Notes under the pieces: model-generated
What the model was told of the DNA's origin: nothing
Database searches by the model: none
Seen by the model: only the letters and a program-made list of their open reading frames with translations
In this document: one piece after another, positions 17,697 to 27,721 of the stretch
Position numbering within the stretch: position 1 is the first letter of the stretch
How the letters are laid out: the number at the start of each line of letters is the position of its first letter
From: Pseudomonas abietaniphila
GTDB taxonomy: Bacteria; Pseudomonadota; Gammaproteobacteria; Pseudomonadales; Pseudomonadaceae
Length of the DNA stretch: 64,000 nt
Assembly (NCBI RefSeq): GCF_039697315.1
Contig: NZ_CP155619.1
Coordinates: forward strand, 372,001 to 436,000
Reading direction: 5' to 3'
Made by a program: the position numbers and the translations under genes

Positions 17697-18679
17697 TGAG
17701 AGCCTTTGATTACGTCCGCGCCGGCAGCGTCGAGCAGGCCGTCGCGACCCACGCGAAAAGCGATACAGCGTTTTTTCTCGCCGGCGGCACCACCCTGCTC
17801 GATCTGGTGAAACTCGACGTGATGCCAGCCGATCAGGTAATCGACGTCAATCACCTGTCCCTCAAGCAGATCGAGGTGCAGAAGGACGGCCGCGTGCGCA
17901 TCGGTGCGCTGGTGACTAACAGCGATCTGGCGCATCACGCCTACATTGTCGAACACTACCCGGTGTTGTCTCAGGCGCTGCTGTCCGGCGCGACCACGCA
18001 GTTGCGCAACAAGGCGACCACGGCGGGCAATGTCATGCAGCGGGTGCGTTGCAATTATTTCCGGGACGGCTATTCGCCGTGCAACAAACGTCAACCCGGC
18101 TCGGGCTGCGCCGCCATCGACGGCCATAACCGCAGCGTGCATGCGGTCCTCGGCACCAGCGACCAGTGCATCGCGACGCATCCGTCGGACATGTGCGTGG
18201 CGATGGCAGCCATCGGCGCAACCATCGACGTGCAGGGTCCCAAAGGCAAACGCAGCATCGACTTCCTCGACTTCCATCTGCTGCCGGGCTCGACACCCTG
18301 GAAAGAGCATGCCCTGCAGGACGACGAACTGATCACTCACGTGGTGCTGGAGGCACCGCTGGCCGGGAGCCGATCGGGTTACCTGAAGCTCCGTGACCGG
18401 GCCTCGTATCAGTTTGCCCTGGCGTCCAGCGCGGTGATTCTGGTGATGGATGGCGACACCGTGCGCGAGGCACGGATTGCCATGGGCGGCGTAGGCACCA
18501 GACCCTGGCGGGCGATGGAAGCCGAACGCGCGCTCAAAGGTGCGACCCTCACGCCGCAAAACATGGAGAAGGCGGCCGCGATCGCGATGCAAGGCGCCAA
18601 ACCCTATCGCCATAACGCCTACAAGATTGCCCTTGGGCAACAGGCGATCGTGCGCAACCTCAGCACCCTGACGGCATGA
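17696..18679 (+). CDS. paoB: Periplasmic aldehyde oxidoreductase, FAD subunit
   Basis: This 327-residue FAD-binding subunit (CO dehydrogenase flavoprotein-like) has the FAD loop FLAGGTTLLDL near the N-terminus and TTAGNVMQRVRC further in. Cysteines in RVRCNYFRDGYSPCNKRQPGSGC match the extra 4Fe-4S cluster that distinguishes PaoB from other family members. It links the molybdenum and iron-sulfur subunits and passes electrons on. It is coupled to paoA by overlapping stop and start, and it ends 16 bases before paoC. Confidence 0.92.
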   Translation: MRAFDYVRAGSVEQAVATHAKSDTAFFLAGGTTLLDLVKLDVMPADQVIDVNHLSLKQIEVQKDGRVRIGALVTNSDLAHHAYIVEHYPVLSQALLSGATTQLRNKATTAGNVMQRVRCNYFRDGYSPCNKRQPGSGCAAIDGHNRSVHAVLGTSDQCIATHPSDMCVAMAAIGATIDVQGPKGKRSIDFLDFHLLPGSTPWKEHALQDDELITHVVLEAPLAGSRSGYLKLRDRASYQFALASSAVILVMDGDTVREARIAMGGVGTRPWRAMEAERALKGATLTPQNMEKAAAIAMQGAKPYRHNAYKIALGQQAIVRNLSTLTA

Positions 18680-18695
18680 CCGGGAGGACACGAAC

Positions 18696-20930
18696 ATGAC
18701 GGACTCAACCATGATCGGCTCGGCGCCACGCCGGATTGACGGGCGGCGCAAGGTGACCGGCGCGGCCATGTACGCCTCCGACCACCACCTGCAAAACATG
18801 GCTTACGGCTACGGCGTTTTCAGCACCGTCGCCAGCGGCAAGATCACCGCGCTGGACCTCGACGCGGCACGCAAATCCCCAGGCGTGCTGGAGGTTTTCC
18901 ACCACGGCAATTTCCCGTCGCTGTACCACAACTCGGCGCTGCCGATGTCCTTCGCGCAGATCCTCAAGGCGGCCAAGTCCGACGAAAGCCGCCTGCCGTT
19001 CGAGGACGACACGGTGTACTACGCCGGGCAGTTCGTCGCCCTGGTGGTGGCCGATACCTTCGAGCACGCCCGCGCAGCGGCTTACAAGATCAAGGTCAGC
19101 TACAGCAAGACCAACGCCGTCGCCAACCTTGAGCAGGGTCTGAAAGCCGGCACGCTGCAGGACGGCAGCCCGAACCACACCCGAGGGGATGCGGCATCGG
19201 CCTTTGACAGCGCCGCCCACAGCATCGACGCGACGTATTCGACGCCGGTGGAAACCCATAACCCGATGGAAATGCACGCCACCGTCGCCAGTTGGGAAGA
19301 CGGCCGACTGATTGTCTACGAGGCCTCTCAGGGTGTGGTCGCGCATCGCAACTCGCTGGCGAAGATCTTCGGGTTGATACCGGAAAAGGTCGAGGTTCGC
19401 GCGCCGTTCATTGGCTCGGGATTTGGCAGCAAGCTATGGATCTGGCCGCACTCGGTCGCGGCCTGTGGCGCAGCCAAGGTCCTCGATCGCCCGGTACAGT
19501 TGGTCGTACCTCGGCAACAGATGTTCACCACCACCGGGCATCGGCCTGAAACCCGGCAGCGGCTGCGCCTGGCCACCGACGACAAGGGCCAGCTGGTGTC
19601 GGTCCGTCACGAGTCGATCAACACCACGTCGTTCACCGACCCGTACAAGGAAAACTGCGGCACCTCGACCAAAAGCCTGTACAGCTGCGCGAACGTACTG
19701 GTGACGCACAAGACCATTGAAGTCAATCGCGGCACACCGACCTCGATGCGCGCGCCAGGCGCCGCGCCCGGGCTGTTCGCCCTGGAATCGGCGATGGACG
19801 AGATGGCCGATAAAATCGGCATGGACCCGCTGCAGTTTCGCAAGCTCAACGTCTCGGAACGTGACGAGAGCCAGAACCTGCCATGGTCCAGTAACCATTT
19901 GCAGGAATGCATCGACCAGGCGGCCGAGCGCTTCGGCTGGAGCAAGCGTAATCCCAAACCGGGTTCGATGAAGGAAGGCACTGAAATCATCGGCTATGGC
20001 ATGGCGGCCTGTAACTGGGACGCCTATCGCACCCCTGCCGAGGCGCAAGTTTCATTGCGTGCAGACGGCACGGCGTACGCGATCTGCGGCGTGCAGGACA
20101 TCGGGACCGGCACCTACACCATCGTGGCGCAAGTGGTCAGCAGCATCACCGGCATCCCGCTGGACAAAATCGAGGTCGAACTCGGCAACTCCTCGTTCCC
20201 TCCCGCGCCCGTGTCAGGCGGGTCCTGGGCGACGGCCAGCGTGTTGCCTGCGATTGCAGAAGCGACGCGTCAGGCCATCGAGCAACTGAAAGCCTTCTCC
20301 GCAGCACCCAAAGGCGTGTTTGCAGGGACCAAGGCCGATCAGATCAGCTTCGAACAGGGCCAGTTGAAAAGCGGCGAGAAAGCCTTTGCCATCGCCGACG
20401 TGCTCAAGGCGCAGAAGCAGTCGAGCGCCTTCGGTGAAGCGAAAACCGGGATGAACGACACCAGCAAGCATTCGTTCCGCTCGTTCGGGGTGCATTTCGT
20501 GGAAGTCCGCTGGGATCCGGGCATCTCGCGGCTGCGCGTCGCGCGGGTGGTCAGCGCCATCGACGTCGGCAAAGTGATCAACCACAAGACCTCGCTCAAT
20601 CAGGTCGAAGGGGCCATCGTCATGGGCGTCGGGATGGCGCTGTTCGAAGCCACTGATTTCGACGAGCGCGACGGCATGCCGGTCAACAACAACTACGCCG
20701 AGTACGTGGTGCCCGTGCACGCAGACCAGCCGGAAATCGACGTGATCCTGCTCGATTATCCCGACTACGAACTCAATGAGTTCGGCGCACGCGGCATCGG
20801 CGAGATCGGCATTACCGGCCTTGCCGCGGCCGTCGCCAACGCCGTGTCACATGCCACTGGCAAGCGCATCCGCGACCTGCCGATCACCCTCGACAAACTG
20901 ATGGAGCTGCCGCCAACGATGAGTGCCTAA
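18696..20930 (+). CDS. paoC: Periplasmic aldehyde oxidoreductase, molybdenum cofactor subunit
   Basis: This is the 744-residue catalytic subunit. The Moco-binding fold is seen in GSGFGSK and TSMRAPGAAPGLFALE, and the catalytic base is Glu703 in RGIGEIGITG near the C-terminus. The family oxidises aromatic and other aldehydes to acids in the periplasm. In E. coli a fourth gene (paoD, an XdhC-like cofactor insertase) follows; here the next gene is an unrelated cyclase on the other strand, so that chaperone must be elsewhere. GGGAGG precedes the ATG. Confidence 0.93.
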   Translation: MTDSTMIGSAPRRIDGRRKVTGAAMYASDHHLQNMAYGYGVFSTVASGKITALDLDAARKSPGVLEVFHHGNFPSLYHNSALPMSFAQILKAAKSDESRLPFEDDTVYYAGQFVALVVADTFEHARAAAYKIKVSYSKTNAVANLEQGLKAGTLQDGSPNHTRGDAASAFDSAAHSIDATYSTPVETHNPMEMHATVASWEDGRLIVYEASQGVVAHRNSLAKIFGLIPEKVEVRAPFIGSGFGSKLWIWPHSVAACGAAKVLDRPVQLVVPRQQMFTTTGHRPETRQRLRLATDDKGQLVSVRHESINTTSFTDPYKENCGTSTKSLYSCANVLVTHKTIEVNRGTPTSMRAPGAAPGLFALESAMDEMADKIGMDPLQFRKLNVSERDESQNLPWSSNHLQECIDQAAERFGWSKRNPKPGSMKEGTEIIGYGMAACNWDAYRTPAEAQVSLRADGTAYAICGVQDIGTGTYTIVAQVVSSITGIPLDKIEVELGNSSFPPAPVSGGSWATASVLPAIAEATRQAIEQLKAFSAAPKGVFAGTKADQISFEQGQLKSGEKAFAIADVLKAQKQSSAFGEAKTGMNDTSKHSFRSFGVHFVEVRWDPGISRLRVARVVSAIDVGKVINHKTSLNQVEGAIVMGVGMALFEATDFDERDGMPVNNNYAEYVVPVHADQPEIDVILLDYPDYELNEFGARGIGEIGITGLAAAVANAVSHATGKRIRDLPITLDKLMELPPTMSA

Positions 20931-20944
20931 TCAACGATGAGGCC

Positions 20945-20980
20945 ATCGTGTGGGCGCGAGTTCATTCGCGCCCACACGAT
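20945..20980. repeat. Long perfect hairpin, REP-like, between convergent genes
   Basis: A 15-base stem (ATCGTGTGGGCGCGA with its exact reverse complement) closes a six-base loop. The core (GTGGGCGCGAGTTCATTCGCG) resembles the second REP type seen at 47498-47585. It lies right after paoC and may also end transcription, although there is no T-run. Confidence 0.7.
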
Positions 20981-21009
20981 ATTGCGCCAACCCGGTACTG
21001 ATCAAACGC

Positions 21010-23019
21010 TCACAGTAACTCCGGCTCGATCCGGTCCCGCCCTCCCATCTTTGCGGCATAGACACCCGAATCGGCGCGCAGCAGCAAGGCATCGCCTCCC
21101 TCGCCTTTACGCCAGCTGGCGATCCCGAAACTGGCGGTCACCCGGCCCACGCCGTCCACCGGTTCCGCGCGCAACGCCGCCCATAGCTCACTGGCGAGCG
21201 CAAACGCCTGGTTGCCATCGGTGTCCGGGCACAGCACCATGAACTCCTCGCCCCCGAGGCGGCAGAACACATCGCTGCGACGCAGACGGTGACAGAGGCG
21301 CCTGCAGATCGCCTGTAACACATGGTCACCCACCGCGTGCCCCAGTTGATCGTTGATGCACTTGAAATGATCGATGTCGAGCATCACGACCGCGAAAATC
21401 CCGCCGTGCCGCTCGACGCGCAGCAATTCAGCCTGCAGACGCTCCTGGAAATATCGCCGGTTGTAGACGCCCGTCAACGCGTCGGTCACCGACATGGTCC
21501 GCAGCTCTTCCTCCACACGCTTGCGTTCGGTGATGTCCAGACACACTGCCAGGTAGCCGATCCATTGATCGTGCTCATCAAGCACCGGGCTGACCTGCAT
21601 GTTGACCCGCAGATGGCTTGCGTCCTGGCGCACCAATGTCCAGTCATGCGCCTGATGGCCGTGCTCCTCGACCGACTCCACAAGCATGGCTTCCCCGGTC
21701 TTGATCGAACGTCCATAACGCTGGCTCAGCTCGCAGACATGCTCGGCCAGCTCGGACGACAGGTGCAGCTGACGCAGCGTCAGTTGCCCGCACACCTCTT
21801 CACTGCTGTACCCCAGCATCCGTTCGGCGCCGATATTGAAGGTAGTGATCACCCCGTCCAGATCGGTGGCGATGATCGCCACTTGTGTCGCGGCGTCCAG
21901 CACATTGCGCAGCTGTCCGTGGGCGCTGCGCAGTTGCTGCTCGCGCTGACGCAACTGCCCGGTGCGCTGCTCCACCAGACGCAAGGCGCGCTGACGCTGG
22001 CTGATCAAGGCGTACAGCAAGGCACTGAGCATGAAACTGAGCAGCGCGCCGAGAACCACCACGCTGTCATTCCCGGACGGGTTGGCGGTGATGAACACCG
22101 TGGTCGGCCGGACTTGCAGGCGATAGCTGCGCCCAGCGAAATCCAGCGTTTTGGTGAGTTTCAGATCACTGATCGCTGGCTTGGTCGCCGATTCATACAA
22201 CAGCGCCGGCGCCTGCGCCGACGTGAGGTCTTCCAGGCCAACCGCCAGATTGTCCTGGTCAGTGGGGGGCAATGCTTCGGTCATCATCTGGCGCAGGCTG
22301 ATCACCGCCAGCAAGAATCCCTGCAAGGGCTCTGCCTCGGCTCCCGTGACATGAGAACGGGCCACCACGGGCGCAACCAACAGCACACCCTCGCGATTCT
22401 CCGTTTCCAGCCCCATCAGGTCCATCCGGGGCGAAGCCGCCATTTCACCAGACTGCAGCGCGCGCTCAAGCGTTGCCCGTCGTACGCTTTCGGAGTTCAC
22501 GTCGAAGCCCAATGGCAAGGCCGAGGTGCCGAGGCTCCGGGCATACCGGACCGGGAAGTAATACGGCCGTGTGCCGGCCACCTTGAGCGCTTGATCGTCG
22601 CCGAGCTCTCGCACGGAATAATCCGTCAGACCAGCTTCGCGCGCGCGACGTTCATACGATGGTCGATCAGCATCAGCCACTTTCGGCGCCCACGCATAAA
22701 CCTGGGTGTACACGAGCAGAGGATGAGTGAATCCGTTGAATTCGTCTTCCGACACCTCGTCGGAATACACGAAGAAGCGACGCAGACTGTCCACGCGTCG
22801 AACCTGTCCTTCGAGGCGGTCCTCAATTCGGCTGATACGCTCCGCGGCCAACAGTTCGAACCGCTGATACAACTGACGCTGATACGACTCGACATTGGCC
22901 CAAGCCAAAAAGGCTGTCAGCACGGCGCCCGCAGAAAACACGAGCGTACCCACAACCCATGAGGAGCTGTCTTCGTTGATGAGGCCAAGGATTTTGGCGC
23001 TTGCCTTGTTTGACGACAT
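21010..23019 (-). CDS. Membrane CHASE-PAS-GGDEF diguanylate cyclase
   Basis: This is a 669-residue inner-membrane sensor. Membrane segment 1 lies at about 20-42. A periplasmic CHASE domain follows (ERISRIEDRLEGQ ... TRPYYFPVRYA), then membrane segment 2 near 322-345, a short coiled coil, a PAS domain (about 380-500) and a GGDEF domain. The active site is GGEEF (589-593), with an RxxD inhibitory site five residues before it. It should make cyclic-di-GMP in response to an extracellular ligand; CHASE ligands are usually small molecules, and this one is unknown. Single gene, convergent with paoC. Confidence 0.93.
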   Translation of the reverse strand: MSSNKASAKILGLINEDSSSWVVGTLVFSAGAVLTAFLAWANVESYQRQLYQRFELLAAERISRIEDRLEGQVRRVDSLRRFFVYSDEVSEDEFNGFTHPLLVYTQVYAWAPKVADADRPSYERRAREAGLTDYSVRELGDDQALKVAGTRPYYFPVRYARSLGTSALPLGFDVNSESVRRATLERALQSGEMAASPRMDLMGLETENREGVLLVAPVVARSHVTGAEAEPLQGFLLAVISLRQMMTEALPPTDQDNLAVGLEDLTSAQAPALLYESATKPAISDLKLTKTLDFAGRSYRLQVRPTTVFITANPSGNDSVVVLGALLSFMLSALLYALISQRQRALRLVEQRTGQLRQREQQLRSAHGQLRNVLDAATQVAIIATDLDGVITTFNIGAERMLGYSSEEVCGQLTLRQLHLSSELAEHVCELSQRYGRSIKTGEAMLVESVEEHGHQAHDWTLVRQDASHLRVNMQVSPVLDEHDQWIGYLAVCLDITERKRVEEELRTMSVTDALTGVYNRRYFQERLQAELLRVERHGGIFAVVMLDIDHFKCINDQLGHAVGDHVLQAICRRLCHRLRRSDVFCRLGGEEFMVLCPDTDGNQAFALASELWAALRAEPVDGVGRVTASFGIASWRKGEGGDALLLRADSGVYAAKMGGRDRIEPELL

Positions 23020-23178
23020 ACGCAGAACTCATGACGCCACAGTGTTGCCGCGACACGTGGCCAGAATTCACTTATAGCTATTCGCCATTAGTTTGCATAG
23101 TGCTGTGTGTCGCCCGCCTTATAACGTGTCCAAGCGCCGGCCCGTGCGGGCTGGCGCTTGGCGCACGGCGGTAACGGT

Positions 23179-25449
23179 TCAGCGCGCGGTGATCTTCCAG
23201 GCGCGGTGGACTTTGCCGTTACGGGCGAAATCCGGGTCGATGGTTTGCTGGGTGATCTCCTCGACGGCATAACGTTCGGCCAGGTTCTCTTCCAGCTGGA
23301 ACTTGCGGAAGTTGTTCGAGAAGTACAGCACCCCGCCGCTGGCCAGACGCGCCATCGCCAGGTCAATCAACTGCACCTGATCGCGCTGCACATCGAACAC
23401 TCCCTCCATGCGCTTGGAGTTGGAGAACGTCGGCGGATCGATGAAGATCAGGTCGTACTCGTCACGACTGGACTCAAGCCAGGCCATGACATCGCCTTGC
23501 TCCAGACGGTTCTTGTCCGAGAAACCATTGAGCGACAGGTTGCGGCGTGCCCAGTCCAGATAAGTTTTCGACAGATCGACACTGGTCGTGCTGCGTGCAC
23601 CGCCTTTGGCTGCATGAACGCTGGCCGTGGCGGTGTAACAGAACAGGTTAAGGAAACGCTTGCCCGCCGCTTCGCGCTGAATGCGCATCCGCATGGGTCG
23701 GTGATCGAGGAACAGACCGGTGTCCAGGTAGTCGGTCAGGTTGACCAGCAGCTTGATGCCGCCTTCGTTCACCTCGTTGAACTTGCCCTGCGCGCTCTGA
23801 CGCTCGTATTGCCTGGTACCGCTCTGGCGCTCACGGCGCTTGACCACCACGCGGCTCTTGTCGATGTTCAGTGCCTGCGGAATCGCGGCCAGTGCGTCGA
23901 ACATGCGAATCGAGGCCTTTTCCGGGTCGATGGACTTCGGTGCCGCGTACTCCTGAACGTGGACCCAGTCGTGGTACAGATCGATGGCCATCGCGTATTC
24001 AGGCATGTCCGCATCGTAGACGCGGTAGCAGTCGATCCCTTCGCGCTTGACCCACTTGCTCATTGCCTTGAGGTTCTTCTGCAGGCGGTTGGCAAACATT
24101 TGCCCGCCTTCGCTCAAGCGTGGCTGCTCGATGACCGGCGCCGGCGCAGGTGTCGGCTTGATCGGGTTGCCGTTCTTGTTGAACTGACGCTCTTGCGGCT
24201 CGTCCGGTGTCTGGTCGTAGGCGGCCTGCTCGCGCTCAGCCTGACGCTGTTCCGGGGTACGCCGCTCGCCCGTGACGAACTGGTCAGGCTGGACCTTGAT
24301 CAGCAAAAGCTTGCAGGGCAACGCACCGTTCCAGAACGCATACTGCTTGTGGCTGCGGATGCCCATGCGCTTGCCCAGGTCCGGGGCGCCGGTAAACACG
24401 GCAGCCTCCCAGTTCAGGCATGCCTGACGCAGGCGCTCGCCGAGGTTCTGGTAGAGGTACAACAGGCTTGCCTCATCACCCAGACGCTCGCCGTACGGAG
24501 GGTTACAGATGACCAGGCCTTTCTGGTTCTGGTCTGGACGTGGCTCGAAGGTCGCGACCTCGCCCTGGTAAATCTTGATCCAGTCCGACAGGCCCGCGCG
24601 CTCGACGTTGTTGCGGCCGGGCTGAATCAGCCGTGGATCGGCTTCGTAGCCACGGATCCAGGACGGCGTCTTCGCAAGGCCTGCCTCGGCACGCGCCAGC
24701 GCTTCATCGTGCAATTTGCGCCACAGGGCCGGAACATGCCCCAGCCAGGCCGAAAAGCCCCAACGCTCGCGCTTCAGGTTCGGGGCGATGTCGGCGGCGA
24801 TCATGGCGGCTTCGACCAGGAACGTGCCTGCGCCGCACATCGGGTCAGCCAGTGCACCGCCTTCGGCCGCGATACGTGGCCAGCCGGAACGGATGAGGAT
24901 GGCGGCCGCGAGGTTTTCCTTCAACGGCGCCGCACCCTGCTGCAAGCGATAACCACGCTGGTGCAGGCTGTGGCCGGACAGGTCCAGGGAAAGGATGGCT
25001 TCGCCACGGTCCAGGCGCAGGTGAACGCGCAGGTCGGGATTGAGCTTGTCGATGGACGGGCGCAAACCGTCCGAGGTGCGCAGACGGTCGACGATGGCGT
25101 CTTTGACCTTCAAGGCGCCGAAATGGGTGTTGTCGATGCCCGAGCCGTGGCCACTGAATTCCACGGCCAGCGTGCCGTCGGGCTCCAGATGGTCGGCCCA
25201 CTCGATGTCATGAACCCCGTGATAGAGGTCTTCGGCGTCCTTCATCGGGAAGCGCTTGAGCACCAGCAACACACGGTTGGCCAGCCGCGACCACAAACAC
25301 AGCCGGTAGGCGGTTTCCATGTCGGCGCTGCCGCGGATGGTCGATGTGTGTTCGCGGGTTTCCTGGAGGCCAAGTGCAGTGGCTTCCTCAGCGAGCAGGC
25401 CTTCGAGGCCTTTGGGACAGGTGAGGAAAAGTTCGTAACGGTCCGACAT
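23179..25449 (-). CDS. rlmL: 23S rRNA m2G2445/m7G2069 methyltransferase RlmKL
   Basis: This is a 756-residue two-enzyme fusion modifying 23S rRNA at G2445 (N-terminal RlmL) and G2069 (C-terminal RlmK), as usual in gammaproteobacteria. A THUMP RNA-binding domain covers about 45-150. The first methyltransferase has DPMCGAGTFLVEAA and NPPYGERLG. The second has LNLFCYTATASVHAA and DPPTFSNSK. I start at MSDRYELFLT; the frame is open 60 codons upstream, but that part is not family-like. No neighbour shares its strand closely. Confidence 0.95.
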   Translation of the reverse strand: MSDRYELFLTCPKGLEGLLAEEATALGLQETREHTSTIRGSADMETAYRLCLWSRLANRVLLVLKRFPMKDAEDLYHGVHDIEWADHLEPDGTLAVEFSGHGSGIDNTHFGALKVKDAIVDRLRTSDGLRPSIDKLNPDLRVHLRLDRGEAILSLDLSGHSLHQRGYRLQQGAAPLKENLAAAILIRSGWPRIAAEGGALADPMCGAGTFLVEAAMIAADIAPNLKRERWGFSAWLGHVPALWRKLHDEALARAEAGLAKTPSWIRGYEADPRLIQPGRNNVERAGLSDWIKIYQGEVATFEPRPDQNQKGLVICNPPYGERLGDEASLLYLYQNLGERLRQACLNWEAAVFTGAPDLGKRMGIRSHKQYAFWNGALPCKLLLIKVQPDQFVTGERRTPEQRQAEREQAAYDQTPDEPQERQFNKNGNPIKPTPAPAPVIEQPRLSEGGQMFANRLQKNLKAMSKWVKREGIDCYRVYDADMPEYAMAIDLYHDWVHVQEYAAPKSIDPEKASIRMFDALAAIPQALNIDKSRVVVKRRERQSGTRQYERQSAQGKFNEVNEGGIKLLVNLTDYLDTGLFLDHRPMRMRIQREAAGKRFLNLFCYTATASVHAAKGGARSTTSVDLSKTYLDWARRNLSLNGFSDKNRLEQGDVMAWLESSRDEYDLIFIDPPTFSNSKRMEGVFDVQRDQVQLIDLAMARLASGGVLYFSNNFRKFQLEENLAERYAVEEITQQTIDPDFARNGKVHRAWKITAR

Positions 25450-26034
25450 GAGTATTCCAGAGCCTTGGCTATGAGTGGCTGGACAACGCATTGTCCAGCC
25501 CGATTCAAACAGGCGCCTTTCATGGAGAACGCCTGCGTGGCACACACATTGTGCCGATCCACCACACCGATACATTTCGAGTGAGGCAGCAGTGAGGCAG
25601 CTATGCCCGCCCGCATGGCGGGCCGACATTCTGATATTAAAAAACCACTATTCAGCCCGACGACGCCAGTAATAAAAAGTCACATCACTGACCCTTCGTC
25701 GTTTTAAATCTGACGTCAATCAGCCATCAGACGTACATGAGAACCACTCGCGAATTTCATGAAGACCCCCGAATCAGGGCGTCTGGCGAAAAAAACACCC
25801 TTGGAGCTGCTCGTTGCTTATGGTCTTAATGCCTCAACGGTTACGTTCTTATGACAAAACGATCATTCACAGCGTCCCATGCATTGGTTAGAAATCAACT
25901 CAGGTTGTCGTCGCAACGACGACAGCATCTGGCCCGCGACGCCGGCAGCGGGCCTGCAAAGGCAGAAGATTTCTGCCTGACCTCGACTCGAGGTCTCCAA
26001 GGACATAACAGTCAACAAACGAGGGCAACACCCT
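25450..26034. other. Intergenic region between rlmL and rmf
   Basis: These 585 bases separate divergent genes. They are more AT-rich than their surroundings and hold only short frames (for example 25851-26048, whose end overlaps rmf). The long untranslated stretch before rmf suggests a controlled promoter, but no consensus site was identified with confidence. Confidence 0.45.
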
Positions 26035-26250
26035 ATGAGAAGACTTAAGCGTGATCCGTTGGAAAGAGCTTTTTCGCGCGGATATCAATACGGCGTAACT
26101 GGTAAATCCCGTGAGCTTTGCCCATTTACTCTACCGTCGGTACGTCAAGCCTGGATCAACGGCTGGCGAGAAGGACGAGGCGACAACTGGGACGGTATGA
26201 CCGGCACTGCGGGTATACACAGGCTCAACGAACTTCACGCGGTCGGCTGA
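26035..26250 (+). CDS. rmf: Ribosome modulation factor
   Basis: This 71-residue basic protein pairs 70S ribosomes into inactive 100S dimers in stationary phase. It matches the family signature: RLKRDPLERAFSRGYQYG, GKSRELCP and QAWINGWREGR. It is about 16 residues longer than E. coli RMF at the C-terminus (DGMTGTAGIHRLNELHAVG), as in other Pseudomonas. A GAGGG site lies upstream of the ATG, and it is transcribed alone with a terminator about 117 bases downstream. Confidence 0.95.
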   Translation: MRRLKRDPLERAFSRGYQYGVTGKSRELCPFTLPSVRQAWINGWREGRGDNWDGMTGTAGIHRLNELHAVG

Positions 26251-26365
26251 CACTTAACTACCAAAGGGACATTCCGACTTTTTTAAGGTTTCTTCAGGAA
26301 TTCGACAACTAGATTCGCTTCACCTTAACCATGCACGTCCCATCCGGACGGCGGGCTAAAGCCCA

Positions 26366-26396
26366 AGAGGGGTTCCAGTCGGAACCCCTCTTTTTG
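26366..26396. terminator. Intrinsic terminator between rmf and pyrD
   Basis: The stem AGAGGGGTTCC ... GGAACCCCTCT is followed by TTTTG. It lies between the convergent genes; the T-run serves the rmf transcript best. Confidence 0.85.
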
Positions 26397-26424
26397 TTTC
26401 GGCATTCAAGCGTGTCAGCACAAG

Positions 26425-27447
26425 CTATTTCGGCATCGCAGCGATGGCGTCCACCGACTCGCGGATCAGCGCCGGGCCTTTGTAGATAAACCCTGAATAA
26501 ATCTGCACCAGACTTGCCCCCGCTGCGATTTTTTCCGCTGCGTGCTTGCCCTCGGTAATGCCGCCCGCCGCGATGATCGGCAACTTGCCGCCCAGCTCAC
26601 TGGCCAGCACCTTGACGATGTGCGTGCTTTTCTCCCGCACGGGCGCACCCGACAGACCGCCCGCCTCGTCACCGTGTGGCAGTCCTTCGACGCCTACGCG
26701 GCTCAATGTGGTGTTGGTGGCAATCACCGCGTCCATGCCCGACTCCAGCAGCGCGCTGGCGACCAATACCGTTTCTTCGTCGCTCATGTCCGGGGCGATC
26801 TTGATGGCCAGCGGCACGCGCTTGCCATGCGCCAGCGTCAAGGCTTCCTGGCGCACACGCAGCGCTTCGAGCAACTGTTTGAGCGAATCACCGAATTGCA
26901 GGCTACGCAGGCCTGGGGTGTTCGGCGAACTGACGTTGACGGTGATATAGCTGGCGTGGGTGTAAACCTTGTCGAGACAGATCAGGTAGTCGTCGACTGC
27001 GCGCTCGACCGGGGTGTCGAAGTTCTTGCCGATATTGATGCCCAGCACGCCGTTGTATTGGGCGGCCTGCACGCGACTGATCAGGTTGTCGACGCCCAGG
27101 TTGTTGAAACCCATGCGGTTGATGATGGCCTCGGCATGGGGCAGACGGAAAATCCGTGGCTTGGGATTGCCCGGCTGCGGACGCGGCGTCACAGTGCCGA
27201 TTTCAACGAAACCGAAACCCAACTGAGCGAACCCGTCGATGGCCGCACCGTTCTTGTCCAGCCCGGCGGCAAGCCCGACCGGGTTTGGAAACTGCAAGCC
27301 CATGACCGTCACCGGCAACCGCACAGGCGCCTTGGTGAGCAGGCCATTGAGCCCCAGACGACCGCCCGCGCCGATCAGGTCGATGGACAGATCGTGGGAC
27401 GTTTCCGGGGAAAGTTTGAACAGTAACTGGCGGGCCAGGTTATACAT
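26425..27447 (-). CDS. pyrD: Dihydroorotate dehydrogenase (quinone), class 2
   Basis: This is the 340-residue class 2 enzyme, peripheral on the inner membrane, which oxidises dihydroorotate to orotate with quinone in pyrimidine synthesis. The N-terminal amphipathic helices ([20 protein letters not shown]) form the quinone tunnel. FMN-site segments are [33 protein letters not shown], with the class 2 Ser base in that last loop, and IIAAGGI. It is full length and transcribed alone. Confidence 0.96.
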   Translation of the reverse strand: MYNLARQLLFKLSPETSHDLSIDLIGAGGRLGLNGLLTKAPVRLPVTVMGLQFPNPVGLAAGLDKNGAAIDGFAQLGFGFVEIGTVTPRPQPGNPKPRIFRLPHAEAIINRMGFNNLGVDNLISRVQAAQYNGVLGINIGKNFDTPVERAVDDYLICLDKVYTHASYITVNVSSPNTPGLRSLQFGDSLKQLLEALRVRQEALTLAHGKRVPLAIKIAPDMSDEETVLVASALLESGMDAVIATNTTLSRVGVEGLPHGDEAGGLSGAPVREKSTHIVKVLASELGGKLPIIAAGGITEGKHAAEKIAAGASLVQIYSGFIYKGPALIRESVDAIAAMPK

Positions 27448-27553
27448 GGGCGGGCGCGGCTCGTTGAGGCTGAAGTCAGCGGCGGATTATAGACGCGCGC
27501 AGGGGTGAAGCGCGAGGCATGTCGAGCACTTTGCTCAACGCTCGGCGACTCAC

Positions 27554-27569
27554 TGGCATATGGCTTGCT
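27554..27569 (+). promoter_or_regulatory. Sigma-54-like promoter upstream of nasS
   Basis: TGGCATATGGCTTGCT fits the -24/-12 consensus TGGCAC-N5-TTGCW with one mismatch (T for C) and correct ten-base spacing between GG and GC. It lies about 150 bases before nasS. Nitrate assimilation genes are commonly NtrC/sigma-54 dependent, which supports it; no clear NtrC site was found by eye. Confidence 0.55.
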
Positions 27570-27721
27570 TGAGTCGGTTATCGAACTCGCTCCAACGGCG
27601 GAGAGAGTGATCGGACAATGGCGTCGTTTTCGTCCCGGTTATGGCCAGGATGAGGCGACGTTTTTTATGGAAGACCGCCAGCCTCTGCGCGCACGTCGGT
27701 CTTCAGGCGGAACCGAAAACC

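Noticed and set aside
17034..20930. Xanthine dehydrogenase
   Set aside because: Separate Tat-tagged 2Fe-2S subunit, extra cysteines in the FAD subunit, and close likeness to PaoABC point to a periplasmic aldehyde oxidoreductase.
23158..25584. An 808-codon plus-strand open frame opposite rlmL
   Set aside because: The minus-strand frame has clear methyltransferase motifs; the plus frame shows no family features and is a codon-bias shadow.
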